From Thermoplasmata archaeon (lineage in GTDB: Archaea > Thermoplasmatota > Thermoplasmata > Thermoplasmatales > Thermoplasmataceae): DNA of 32,995 bases. Made by a program: the position numbers and the translations under genes. This document shows, piece after piece, positions 25,277 to 32,738 of the stretch. The stretch is from the NCBI GenBank assembly GCA_021809755.1, contig JAJZJZ010000011.1, forward strand, positions 1-32,995. The letters run 5' to 3'. The first letter of the stretch is position 1. Every line of letters starts with the position of its first letter. The notes beneath the pieces are model-generated. The model did no database searches. It saw only the letters and a program-made list of their open reading frames with translations, and was not told the DNA's origin.

Positions 25277-25528
25277 TCATAGGATACTCACCGTTATGAT
25301 CGATCCCTTGTTGATGATCAGTTCTTTTTTGTTGCTGAGTTCCATTGAGATCATATAAGCTCCGAGTGCCGTGAGCCTTCCAGATTCTACCCGGTTATTT
25401 ATCATCGTTACGGTTACAGATTTACCTATGTGCGATGTATTAAGGGGTTCCGGGCTGCTGTAATTCCTTGTACCTTCTGGTCCCTTCTTATCCTTTTTCC
25501 TAGTCTCTTTCCTATCAGTTGTTATCAT
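25277..25528 (-). CDS. Sm-like (LSm-fold) protein
   Basis: This is an 83-residue protein. After a charged ~30-residue N-terminal extension, residues ~33-83 follow the Sm1-Sm2 pattern: HIGKSVTVTMINNRVESGRL (Sm1), TALGAYMISMELSN, and KKELIINKGSIITVSI (Sm2). Sm-like proteins form rings that bind U-rich RNA. Archaeal chromosomes usually carry one or two as housekeeping genes; here it is encoded in an element-type operon. Its ATG overlaps the TGA of the preceding 51-aa gene (ATGA), so it is translationally coupled. The fold assignment rests on pattern recognition only. Confidence 0.6.
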   Translation of the reverse strand: MITTDRKETRKKDKKGPEGTRNYSSPEPLNTSHIGKSVTVTMINNRVESGRLTALGAYMISMELSNKKELIINKGSIITVSIL

Positions 25529-25680
25529 TCCTTCAACACCGCCGCCATTAAGCGTTCCATTTCCCTATATGCGCAGTCAAAGCGGACTTCAGATTTCAGG
25601 TCTGAATCATATTCTGCCTCGATATCGCAGATATCAATTGGTTTATGGCATATGCCGCATGTTGATCCTTTGCCAATCAT
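25525..25680 (-). CDS. 51-aa Cys-rich protein
   Basis: The N-terminus has a CGICHKPIDIC motif and a further Cys at ~38, then an acidic helix (YREMERLMAAVLKE). This suggests a tiny zinc-binding protein. The start and stop codons overlap those of both neighbours by 4 bp (ATGA at 25677-25680 and 25525-25528), strong evidence that it is a real, coupled gene. Not recognised. Confidence 0.6.
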   Translation of the reverse strand: MIGKGSTCGICHKPIDICDIEAEYDSDLKSEVRFDCAYREMERLMAAVLKE

Positions 25681-25781
25681 TCTTTCAACACCTTCGTTGT
25701 TCTATCTTTCCGGGCTTTTAGCCTTGCCTCAAGGCATTCGGGAATAAGGCTTGCTAACTTCCTGAATGCTTTCTCTTTCAT
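25677..25781 (-). CDS. 34-aa basic peptide
   Basis: A short basic helix (FRKLASLIPECLEARLKARK). It begins 2 bp after the stop of the 92-aa gene, and its stop overlaps the next ATG by 4 bp. Its place in the coupled series is the main support. Function unknown. Confidence 0.45.
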   Translation of the reverse strand: MKEKAFRKLASLIPECLEARLKARKDRTTKVLKE

Positions 25782-25783
25782 GC

Positions 25784-26062
25784 TCACTCTATCACTTCCT
25801 TTTTTTGGAATTTTAAGACCTTCCCTGTCCGTCCTATAAAATTATGGACTGTGATTCCTGTATTCAGGTCATTGACGGATCTGATCTTCTCCAATGGTAC
25901 ATGATAAACATTACCTGAAACCGTTGATGTTGCAATGTACATGTTCTTCAAACCGATACTTTCAACAGTTCCGATACGGATAAGCAGCGATCCGTTGCGT
26001 GTTATGTATTCTGCCCGGACTTCGCATCCTTTGAATTTCAATATCTCTGATCTAGGTATCAT
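25784..26062 (-). CDS. 92-aa beta-barrel-like protein, possibly Sm/SH3-like
   Basis: The pattern of short strands (FKGCEVRAEYITRNGSLLIR, then IGTVESIGLKNMYIATST and NVYHVPLEKIRSVND) suggests a small SH3/Sm-type barrel, followed by a basic tail (RTGKVLKFQKKEVIE). The resemblance to the Sm-like gene two genes downstream is structural rather than sequence-based. Its ATG overlaps the stop of the 62-aa gene (26059-26062). Function unknown; nucleic-acid binding is a guess. Confidence 0.5.
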   Translation of the reverse strand: MIPRSEILKFKGCEVRAEYITRNGSLLIRIGTVESIGLKNMYIATSTVSGNVYHVPLEKIRSVNDLNTGITVHNFIGRTGKVLKFQKKEVIE

Positions 26063-26247
26063 GGGTATGACCTCCCATTGTCTACGAGCACACCTATCAG
26101 GGTTTTCGCTTCGCCTATACTCAGTTCATTAATGTAGCGCTTGCCGTGTGAAAGCATGAAGTCAAGGACATACTGAATATTCTGGGAGCTGAACATGAGG
26201 TTCTTTATTGCCCGTTTCTGGGCATCCGAAGCTCGGGGAATGGTCAT
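26059..26247 (-). CDS. 62-aa helical protein
   Basis: All-helical, with a C-terminal INELSIGEAKTLIGVLVDNG reminiscent of the short helical tail found on some phage recombination or replication proteins. The N-terminus (RASDAQKRAIKNLMFSSQNI) fits the same comparison. Coupled by ATGA overlaps on both sides. It may be a stand-alone adaptor domain, but the assignment is weak. Confidence 0.5.
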   Translation of the reverse strand: MTIPRASDAQKRAIKNLMFSSQNIQYVLDFMLSHGKRYINELSIGEAKTLIGVLVDNGRSYP

Positions 26248-26408
26248 GCTGTTACCTCCCTTGTAAAGAACAGATATCCAATGGCACCTGTGTTCTGCTG
26301 CTGGAACTCCATTTTAGCCATTATGATAAGCAATTTTCTGCATACCTCTGCAATGTCAATATTAGCCAAGGATCCGATCATTTTGTTAAGAGATTGAGAT
26401 GGGATCAT
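26244..26408 (-). CDS. 54-aa helical protein directly after the helicase
   Basis: Reading the minus strand from ATG 26408 gives MIPSQSLNKMIGSLANIDIA, then EVCRKLLIIMAKMEFQQQNT and a short end, stopping at TGA 26244-26246. The start overlaps the helicase stop, and its stop overlaps the 62-aa gene's start, each by 4 bp (ATGA). It is predicted to be helical. Function unknown. Confidence 0.55.
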   Translation of the reverse strand: MIPSQSLNKMIGSLANIDIAEVCRKLLIIMAKMEFQQQNTGAIGYLFFTREVTA

Positions 26409-28816
26409 TTCTTTTCATCCCCCCTTAATTGTATAGTGAAAAAGACTGTCCCCATTTCTCCTTTGTTTATCCTTGTAAAATATAGTTCCCTCATTTTGGT
26501 TTCTAGACTTTCCTTATGTTTGTCATAGTGAGCCTTTGGTATTGCGATCTTGAAGGTCTCATTATAGACGGATTTTCCTGAATCCTTAACCAACACAGGT
26601 ATACCTGAATTCAGAAGCGACTGTATAATTTTCTTTCCTTCGTCCTCAGTTATTGCACTTTGGTTTTGCACATCGGATTTTGAAGATTCCTCATGCAATC
26701 CGGAGGCATGGGTGCTCTCTATCATGTGAGTTTTCTTCGAGAGGTGTTTCTGGGCTTCGGAATTTGTTGGGTCAGGTTGCGATTTCTGAATATCGCTGTC
26801 CTTACCTTCCCTCGGTTGAAGTTTAGGAGACATCGAATCTTGATTCTGAATCGGACACGGGGTTATGTCATCCGCTAAGCCAGAATTGCGGGGTTCCGGG
26901 AACGGTTCGGACTCGTGTCCGATCCGTTGGGGCAACCTATATACATGATCATATTTTCCACTTTTTTTTTCTTTCTCATGCGGGGGGATTTGCCCAAATG
27001 AATCGGACATTATGTCTGATGACAGCGGAGCCTTAGAAAAATAGGCTTCCCATGTGAATTGATCCCGTGTCCGATTCATTTTTGAATTTCCGGATTGTTC
27101 ATAAGTGCCATCCCATGACGCATACGTGATATACTTTCTTTCGCCCTTGAATGGACCTTCCTCCACGACTTTTCTCTTGATAATGTAATCATGGCGCCCC
27201 AGCCATGATGAGAGCGTCTTGGGTTTCACGGGTTCTACCTGCTTTTTCTTGCACCATGCTTCATATTGCTGATAGAGTTCATCGACAACCATGATCGCTG
27301 AAAAATTCTCTACCATGACTTTTTCAGATGACCCGACGTCCAGAGTTCCGCCTCTGACTTCCTGCTTTGCCTCTATCTTGTCGGGCTCAGGCATCAGATT
27401 CTGCGCCCATACCTGTACAGAATCGGCTTGAAAGTTCCAGAGTTTCTCAACAGTATCGTTATCCTGCTCACCTGTGAACGTCCATCCCTGCGACACAAGA
27501 TAGGACAATCCAATCAGTCCGTTGAGGAAGAATCCGTCCAGCATATTGAGCATCTTTGGCTTCAGGGAATTATCCGGCTTCGATGCCCGGTTCAGTATTA
27601 TCAGTAAGAGCCTACGCCATGCCCCTCCTGCCTGTGTGATCCTGAATAAGGGCGGAGCACTCGCCCATAGTCCCTTGAATATGGGTCTTTCAACCGTGGG
27701 ATCCTTGAATTTCCGCTCCATTTCTGATGGCTCTCCGCCGAACAAATCATTTACTGCTGAAAAATCATGGATCCTTATGTGATTCATGTCGCCGTCAATT
27801 AGTGCAAGCTTGTTTTGCAGGTTCTGCTTTGAAAAATGTTCCCTTGTGTCTGCCAGCTTGTGCGGCCCTGCCTTTGCGAATAACGTTAAGGTGTCGAATG
27901 TCAAAATCCCCTGGACCGCTGCAAGATGTGTGCCCTTCCCGCTCCCTGAATCGCCAATCAAAACCAGAATTGTTCGTTCAGTGGGCAATGGGTACTTCGT
28001 GACAAGGAGGTAGCCGATCATCTGGTAGAATTTCATGGCACCATCAGCGCCCATTGCCTGCATTGAGAAATTCCACCATTCCCTGGCCTGCACCACTATG
28101 TCAGGGTTTTTTAAATTCACATTTAGCGCATAGGTCAGGAAATGTTCCGATCTGTAAGGGTCTGATGTTACATTCATCTTGCTGCCGTCCCATCTACCCT
28201 CAATAGTGCAATCATTCAGCGCCATCCGGAATAAGCCACCGTCAGGAGGTTGATTCAGTTCGCCGGGCGACTTTATGTTTCTGGCCTTTAACCTGTTGGA
28301 TATCTCATCAATTGAGGAAGTACGAATCTCCAGATCCCCAGGAAGTGCGAGAAATTCCTCAAGTTGCTTTATCTCCTGCACAATCTCTTTTGATTTCTCT
28401 TTGTCTGTCGATTCTTCAAGGTCTTTCTGAAGTTTGCTAATTTTAGTTTTAACGGTATCATCATATGATGTGTGTATGATCTTTGATCGCTTCAACATAA
28501 CCTCCCTGACTTTTTCAAGCTCCATGGCTATTCTCACCTCACCATCCTGTCTGAAAAATTTATCGAACGAAAATAATGTTAAACGGTCAATTTTCGCCCC
28601 CGGCGCATTCATGGCAAGGAATCTTAGCCAGCCAGAAAGTTTGTCTGCGCTTATGCTGGTTTTGCGGGGATTAAAGTATTCAGCATAGCGCTTAAGGCCC
28701 TGACTAATTCGGGTAATCCTTTGAAAGTCTTCGCCGTCTAACTGTTTTATCTCTATTCCTATCTCCTTGGCTTTTTTCTTAGCCCGTTCTGCTACGTCTT
28801 TCGATAGTTTTGCCAT
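26405..28816 (-). CDS. SF3/D5-type replicative helicase
   Basis: This 803-residue protein is expected to unwind DNA at the element's origin. The N-terminal ~1-180 is helical with a coiled-coil stretch (~100-155). A D5_N-like region leads to the ATPase: Walker A GDSGSGKGT (288-296), Walker B LALIDGD (~337-343), sensor/motif C region FKGLWASAPP (~380-389) and arginine finger GGAWRR (397-402). A winged-helix follows at ~508-555 (VDELYQQYEAWCKKKQ...LSSWLGRHDYIIKRK), as in D5-type helicases. Residues ~575-720 are a long low-complexity Ser/Pro/Gln/Lys linker, and ~722-803 form an extra C-terminal domain. The ATG overlaps the primase stop (TAATG), after GGGGGTGG. Typical of plasmid and virus replication modules. 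Confidence 0.88.
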   Translation of the reverse strand: MAKLSKDVAERAKKKAKEIGIEIKQLDGEDFQRITRISQGLKRYAEYFNPRKTSISADKLSGWLRFLAMNAPGAKIDRLTLFSFDKFFRQDGEVRIAMELEKVREVMLKRSKIIHTSYDDTVKTKISKLQKDLEESTDKEKSKEIVQEIKQLEEFLALPGDLEIRTSSIDEISNRLKARNIKSPGELNQPPDGGLFRMALNDCTIEGRWDGSKMNVTSDPYRSEHFLTYALNVNLKNPDIVVQAREWWNFSMQAMGADGAMKFYQMIGYLLVTKYPLPTERTILVLIGDSGSGKGTHLAAVQGILTFDTLTLFAKAGPHKLADTREHFSKQNLQNKLALIDGDMNHIRIHDFSAVNDLFGGEPSEMERKFKDPTVERPIFKGLWASAPPLFRITQAGGAWRRLLLIILNRASKPDNSLKPKMLNMLDGFFLNGLIGLSYLVSQGWTFTGEQDNDTVEKLWNFQADSVQVWAQNLMPEPDKIEAKQEVRGGTLDVGSSEKVMVENFSAIMVVDELYQQYEAWCKKKQVEPVKPKTLSSWLGRHDYIIKRKVVEEGPFKGERKYITYASWDGTYEQSGNSKMNRTRDQFTWEAYFSKAPLSSDIMSDSFGQIPPHEKEKKSGKYDHVYRLPQRIGHESEPFPEPRNSGLADDITPCPIQNQDSMSPKLQPREGKDSDIQKSQPDPTNSEAQKHLSKKTHMIESTHASGLHEESSKSDVQNQSAITEDEGKKIIQSLLNSGIPVLVKDSGKSVYNETFKIAIPKAHYDKHKESLETKMRELYFTRINKGEMGTVFFTIQLRGDEKK

Positions 28817-29661
28817 TAATCCACCCCCTTCACGTCTTTACACTCTATCATTCCATCAAGCACCGCAATAAGTGAGATCACGCCGCCGCCAGTGTTATGC
28901 CTAAAACAATGCCATGTGTCAGTTTCCGGATTTATGGCGAAATTCGCTCCTGTCTCGCTACCATGAACTGGATGTGTGCCTTTGTACCAAGATCCTGCCT
29001 GCATGAAGTGTGATATATCGACGCCATAGGCATGAAGGACCTTGAGAATCTGCCCGCTCCCTTTCGGGATCTCACCTTTGTGCCTATTCGGGCTGGTCTC
29101 CTTGCCAACAATAAAATCCTTTGAGACGGCCAATAGATCAGACTTTTTAACAATGGCTATTGGCACGTCCCTGATTTCTACTGACCCATAGATCACGCCA
29201 TTTGGATGAACGGAGCCGGGGCCAAGTGCGTAACCGCCCTTTCCTTTTATGTATGATCCATCTTTCAGTGGAATGCAACCGATAGGACCATCCTGAATGA
29301 AATACCCATATTGGAAACGTCCCTGCTTTCCAGTGCTCCACCTGTATGTTATAGGAAGGTTATTATCCAGCGTTTTCTGAATTTCTACTATGTCAGCATC
29401 TACTAAAGCAAGGAACCCGTTGGGGCTTGTGATTCCGTAATTTCCGCCCCTTTTTACCCATTGTAGTATCTCAGGGGACCTTGCCGAATAGTTCGTGATT
29501 GTTGGCCATCCACCCTCTACTGCCTCTTTACTATTTGCTCTCACTTTTAGAAGACGTATATTAGGATCGGCAAACTGCAAAGGAAAAAAGTTAATCCCTA
29601 TGTTCGTATTATTCATAGTGAAGTCGTCTCCTGGCGGAACACTTCCTCTTTTTTCTTTCAT
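28816..29661 (-). CDS. Archaeo-eukaryotic primase-polymerase (prim-pol)
   Basis: About 281 residues from ATG 29661. A GTG at 29670 also opens the frame, but the ATG overlaps the upstream TGA in the ATGA manner used throughout the operon and is preceded by GGAGAGGTGG. The prim-pol N-terminal domain has the metal-binding LVDAD (~D88, D90) and the GKGGYALGPGSVHPNG block with its catalytic His. The C-terminus has a zinc finger like the CHC2 finger of DnaG (GTHPVHGSETGANFAINPET, then DTWHCFRHNTGGG), with a predicted H-x2-H...C-x2-H ligand set. It would make primers, and possibly extend them, for the helicase encoded next. This pair defines a self-replicating element. Confidence 0.85.
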   Translation of the reverse strand: MKEKRGSVPPGDDFTMNNTNIGINFFPLQFADPNIRLLKVRANSKEAVEGGWPTITNYSARSPEILQWVKRGGNYGITSPNGFLALVDADIVEIQKTLDNNLPITYRWSTGKQGRFQYGYFIQDGPIGCIPLKDGSYIKGKGGYALGPGSVHPNGVIYGSVEIRDVPIAIVKKSDLLAVSKDFIVGKETSPNRHKGEIPKGSGQILKVLHAYGVDISHFMQAGSWYKGTHPVHGSETGANFAINPETDTWHCFRHNTGGGVISLIAVLDGMIECKDVKGVD

Positions 29662-29840
29662 TTCCACCACCTCTCCATTTCCTCAATCAGCTTTTTTAGT
29701 ATGATGGACCCAGAAACTGTCTTACGATATCCTATGGCTAACGCCTGTTGTTCGGTCGACTCAGCGTTTAGAAACAACCTTATAAGTCCGGTACAACTGT
29801 ACTTATTGGCGAGGACAACCACCTCTTCTTCTTTTTTCAT
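29658..29840 (-). CDS. 60-aa helical protein upstream of prim-pol
   Basis: A charged N-terminus (MKKEEEVVVLANKYS), then two helices (TGLIRLFLNAESTEQQALAI and ILKKLIEEMERWWK). Its 3' end contains the ribosome-binding site of prim-pol and overlaps its ATG by 4 bp. Not recognised; possibly a small DNA-binding or regulatory protein. Confidence 0.55.
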   Translation of the reverse strand: MKKEEEVVVLANKYSCTGLIRLFLNAESTEQQALAIGYRKTVSGSIILKKLIEEMERWWK

Positions 29841-29959
29841 TTTCCCCGTGCCTCCTTCTTTTCTATCGTTCTTTGATTGGGAATTAAATCCTCCCCGGTC
29901 AGTTCTTTCCAGAGCTGGAACAGGCGGCGGGGGTCATTGTAGTTGATTGAATCCGTCAT
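29837..29959 (-). CDS. 40-aa small ORF
   Basis: Reads MTDSINYNDPRRLFQLWKEL, then TGEDLIPNQRTIEKKEARGK. It is coupled by ATGA overlaps to the AbrB-like gene before it and the 60-aa gene after it. Its last codons carry the AAGGAGG ribosome-binding site for that gene. Function unknown. Confidence 0.5.
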   Translation of the reverse strand: MTDSINYNDPRRLFQLWKELTGEDLIPNQRTIEKKEARGK

Positions 29960-30135
29960 AGCTGGGTCCTCCGTCGAATAATCAAAGAACCCTGAGGATC
30001 TATTGTCAGATTCAAAATGTCTCCCTTGGCAAGCCCCATTGAATCAGCGTATTCTTTCGGTATACACACATAGAGAGAATCCTGAATCCTGTTTATTTTG
30101 CGTTTCCAGTAAACCTTCGATATATTTTCCGACAT
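29956..30135 (-). CDS. AbrB/SpoVT-type DNA-binding protein
   Basis: A 59-residue swapped-hairpin protein: KINRIQDSLYVCIPKEYADS, then MGLAKGDILNLTIDPQGSLI, ending IRRR. This is the classic AbrB pattern of strand, 'IPKEYAD.MGL.KGD' and strand. Such dimers bind DNA as transition-state regulators or antitoxins. As the first gene of the operon, it probably controls its own promoter and copy number. Ribosome-binding site AAAGGTGG precedes ATG 30135. It ends in an ATGA overlap with the 40-aa gene. Confidence 0.75.
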   Translation of the reverse strand: MSENISKVYWKRKINRIQDSLYVCIPKEYADSMGLAKGDILNLTIDPQGSLIIRRRTQL

Positions 30136-30205
30136 ATTTTTACCACCTTTAATTCAGGAAAGAAAATCATCAGTTGTGCAACATAATATTTACTTTCCTT
30201 ACCTC

Positions 30206-30240
30206 TATTATATAGTAATGAAACTATAATATAATATAAT
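30206..30240 (-). promoter_or_regulatory. TATA region of the replication operon
   Basis: The minus strand holds two TATA-like elements, ATTATATTATAG (~30225-30236) and CTATATAATAG (~30206-30216), about 70-100 bp before ATG 30135. With a ribosome-binding site present, the transcript should have a leader, unlike the leaderless genes nearby. Confidence 0.45.
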
Positions 30241-30242
30241 TC

Positions 30243-30269
30243 TGCATATGCAAATTATTGATTAATTTG
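30243..30269. promoter_or_regulatory. Candidate operator palindromes in the divergent promoter
   Basis: TGCATATGCA (30243-30252) is a perfect 10-bp palindrome. It overlaps CAAATTA-TTGAT-TAATTTG (30251-30269), 7-bp arms around a 5-bp centre. Both sit between the divergent AbrB-led operon and the wHTH gene, the expected place for a repressor site. Confidence 0.5.
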
Positions 30270-30342
30270 CTAATGAAAAATATTACTTAACTTTCAATAG
30301 AAATTATAGTAAGGTTTAAGTTTATGATAGCTATACAAACTC

Positions 30343-31542
30343 ATGGTAAGAAAACCGAGAATTGATCATAAGAAAAATCTAGCAATGGTAATTCTCTCAA
30401 TAGCAAAGGGAATTGATACAGTGATGGAAATAACCACGGAAATCGGTTTGGATAAAAGAACAACATTCAATCTGCTTAAAGAGTTGGAAGAGAACGGACA
30501 TATTGGATCAGACAGACCACAACAAATCCATAATCATCCTACTAAGAAGCTTCGGTATAATCTCTTAGATGACCCATGGAATTTCTCATACTATATGATC
30601 CTGATCAATGAGAATCTGAAGGAAAAAATAGAGGAATTTATGTTGACCAAATATTATGGCAATACCGCGTCCACAGTTTGTAGGATTGTTTCAGAGCACG
30701 TTGCCCCCGAGTCACTTTTTTTTGGCTTGTATGTGCTTAGAACAACGGAAAAAAAAGGGAAAAACAGAAAGCAGGACAGTGAATTGGTTCTTGCTATGTT
30801 CACTAAGTTTTTGACAAATGCCAAAAACCCAGAGATATTGAATAATGTGTTTAAAGACTTGGAAAGGGAGGGTTTTGAATTATTTTTAGACCCCTTAAAT
30901 AAGGATGAAAACTCGTCCATTGACATAGAAACAATAAAGCGGCTGATCTACGGTAATATGTATGGACAGAATGAAGCTTACTTCGGTAACTCTGTCATTG
31001 ACATGGAAACAATGAAACGTTTGCACGATGAGAATATGACTGAACAAGATAAAACTTACTTCAAAAACCTGACGAGCAAAGACTTAGAGATCCTAAGAGG
31101 CATAATCTCAGTTAGGTTGAGATATCTCGGGTTGGAAAATAAAGACCTTTTCGATAAGGCACTAAGGGCAGGAGTCATAACTAGAGCCGCTTTGAGTGAG
31201 CACTTATTCTACGATGCATTTTATAAGACGATAACTACCTTCCCGGATTCTGCAATTGTGTTATGCAAATCACTATTGTCGATGATTTCAAGAACAATGC
31301 CGGAGGGTTATAAAGAGGATAACTTGGACTTACTTTTTGGTTGGAGTTCCTATGCTAAAGATGGGGGAATGACCCCTGCTATACAAGTAGTTCAACTTGA
31401 AAAATCATTGCATTACATAATTATCGGAGACATCGTCCAAACCCTATTGGTGAAAACGCTAATCGGAATCAACTATCATAACGCTATCATGCCCGAACAG
31501 TTCTTAGAGGGGTACATATTGGATGAGATTGAAAAAAACTAG
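30343..31542 (+). CDS. wHTH regulator-like protein, 399 aa
   Basis: The N-terminal ~75 residues form a winged helix: NLAMVILSIAKGIDTVMEIT, then TEIGLDKRTTFNLLKELEEN and GHIGSDRPQ...KLRYNLLDD (wing). The remaining ~320 residues are helical and unrecognised. They contain a tandem-like pair (DIETIKRLIYGNMYGQNEAY / DMETMKRLHDENMTEQDKTY, residues ~190-245) that looks like an internal duplication. A TATA-like TTTAAGTTTA lies ~25 bp before ATG 30343 (leaderless). Divergent from the replication operon across shared palindromes, it is the likely element regulator. The large C-terminal domain could sense a ligand or partner. Confidence 0.65.
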   Translation: MVRKPRIDHKKNLAMVILSIAKGIDTVMEITTEIGLDKRTTFNLLKELEENGHIGSDRPQQIHNHPTKKLRYNLLDDPWNFSYYMILINENLKEKIEEFMLTKYYGNTASTVCRIVSEHVAPESLFFGLYVLRTTEKKGKNRKQDSELVLAMFTKFLTNAKNPEILNNVFKDLEREGFELFLDPLNKDENSSIDIETIKRLIYGNMYGQNEAYFGNSVIDMETMKRLHDENMTEQDKTYFKNLTSKDLEILRGIISVRLRYLGLENKDLFDKALRAGVITRAALSEHLFYDAFYKTITTFPDSAIVLCKSLLSMISRTMPEGYKEDNLDLLFGWSSYAKDGGMTPAIQVVQLEKSLHYIIIGDIVQTLLVKTLIGINYHNAIMPEQFLEGYILDEIEKN

Positions 31543-31649
31543 TAATAAACTTAATTCATTCATGCACTCCAGAATTGAAACACTTGGTATATAGGAAACC
31601 CATTAGGAATCGTCACTTTTTCGGGTAGGGATATGGAATTTTATTATGA

Positions 31650-31722
31650 CGCCCCGAACGGGATTTGAACCCGTGTCACAGGCTCGACAGGCCTGTATGA
31701 TAGGCCGCTACACTATCGGGGC
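31650..31722 (-). tRNA. tRNA-Asp (GTC anticodon)
   Basis: A 73-nt cloverleaf reads on the minus strand: acceptor GCCCCGA/TCGGGGC, anticodon stem CAGGC/GCCTG with loop CTGTCGA (anticodon GTC), T-arm ACGGG-TTCAAAT-CCCGT and discriminator G, as expected for Asp. No encoded CCA and no intron. Its 3' end faces the integrated element to the left. TATA-like sequence lies ~25-35 bp upstream near 31750. Confidence 0.95.
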
Positions 31723-31847
31723 TATGCCATCATGGCGTAGAACAGGTAATGAATATACCGTTATAAACGTTATCAGGCACTTTGTCAATTTGAGAGATAG
31801 AAATTAAGGGATAAACATCCTTTAATATTGTGGAATTCTATTTGGTT

Positions 31848-32738
31848 ATGGAATTAATAAGAACAGGTAAAGTAAAAGAGGTTTATGATGAAGGTAACGC
31901 TCTCTTATTCAAGTTTACAGATAAAATATCAGTTTTTGATAAGATTATACCGAATAAAATTCCAGATAAAGGTGAATCGCTGTGCAGAACCTCGAAGTTC
32001 TGGTTTGAAAAAATTAAGAGTGAGAGAGGAATTGAGAACCATTTTATAGAGTGCCCTTCCAAGTCAGAAATGAAAGTTAAAAAATTCAGGGTAAATGAAT
32101 CAGGTGGTTCCAAGATCTGGATTGACTATCTAATACCTCTTGAATTTGTAATGAGATATTATGTTGCCGGTACTTTGATGGATAGGATTAAGAAAGGGAA
32201 AATAGATATTAATGAACTTGGTTTCAAAAATACTCCAAAGATTGGGGACGAAATTCCTGAACCTTTATTTGAAATGACCACAAAATTTGAAAAAACAGAT
32301 AGGCCCTTAAGTTTCGAGGAGGCTTCTCTAATAGGTGGTATCAGCAGAGACGAGATATATGAGATAAAGGAAACAATCCTTAAGATTGACAATATAATTT
32401 CAAGAACAATTTCTCCAAGAGGTTTAATTCATGCGGACGGAAAAAAAGAGTTCGCAATGGGAGAAGGAAGAAAACCGGTTGTGGTTGACACATTCGGAAC
32501 AGCTGATGAAGATCGTTTCTGGGATAGGGAAATGTTTCATAGTGGAAAAATTATAGAGCTGAGCAAGGAATCCGTGAGACAATATTATCGTTCAACAGGG
32601 TATTATGATTTGTTATATTCTGCCCGTGAGTCTGGTTCTAAAGAACCGGAGATCACTCCTCTGCCAGAAAAAATTGTAAAAGAGACATCTGCCCTTTACA
32701 GGGAGATGTATAATAAGTTAACAGGTTTAAAATGGTAA
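31848..32738 (+). CDS. purC: SAICAR synthetase (PurC)
   Basis: About 296 residues. It joins CAIR with aspartate using ATP in purine biosynthesis. The start is placed at ATG 31848, because TTTAATATT (~31821-31829) is a TATA box ~22 bp upstream; a GTG at 31830 is in frame but overlaps the end of that box. Family marks: GKVKEVYDEG near the N-terminus, DKISVFDKIIPNKIPDKGES, TSKFWFEKI, the MRYYVAGTLMDR strand, GLIHADGKKEF, and VVDTFGTADEDRFWD for metal/substrate binding. The length is typical for archaeal PurC. A housekeeping gene that marks native chromosome beside the tRNA. Confidence 0.95.
   Translation: MELIRTGKVKEVYDEGNALLFKFTDKISVFDKIIPNKIPDKGESLCRTSKFWFEKIKSERGIENHFIECPSKSEMKVKKFRVNESGGSKIWIDYLIPLEFVMRYYVAGTLMDRIKKGKIDINELGFKNTPKIGDEIPEPLFEMTTKFEKTDRPLSFEEASLIGGISRDEIYEIKETILKIDNIISRTISPRGLIHADGKKEFAMGEGRKPVVVDTFGTADEDRFWDREMFHSGKIIELSKESVRQYYRSTGYYDLLYSARESGSKEPEITPLPEKIVKETSALYREMYNKLTGLKW

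Noticed and set aside
27522-28688. Plus-strand frames opposite the helicase
   Set aside because: Antisense to conserved ATPase motifs.
31780-31800. TCAATTTGAGAGATAG near purC resembling motifs of the left-end tandem repeat
   Set aside because: Only about 10 bp shared in AT-rich DNA; not enough to propose a second array or paired boundary.
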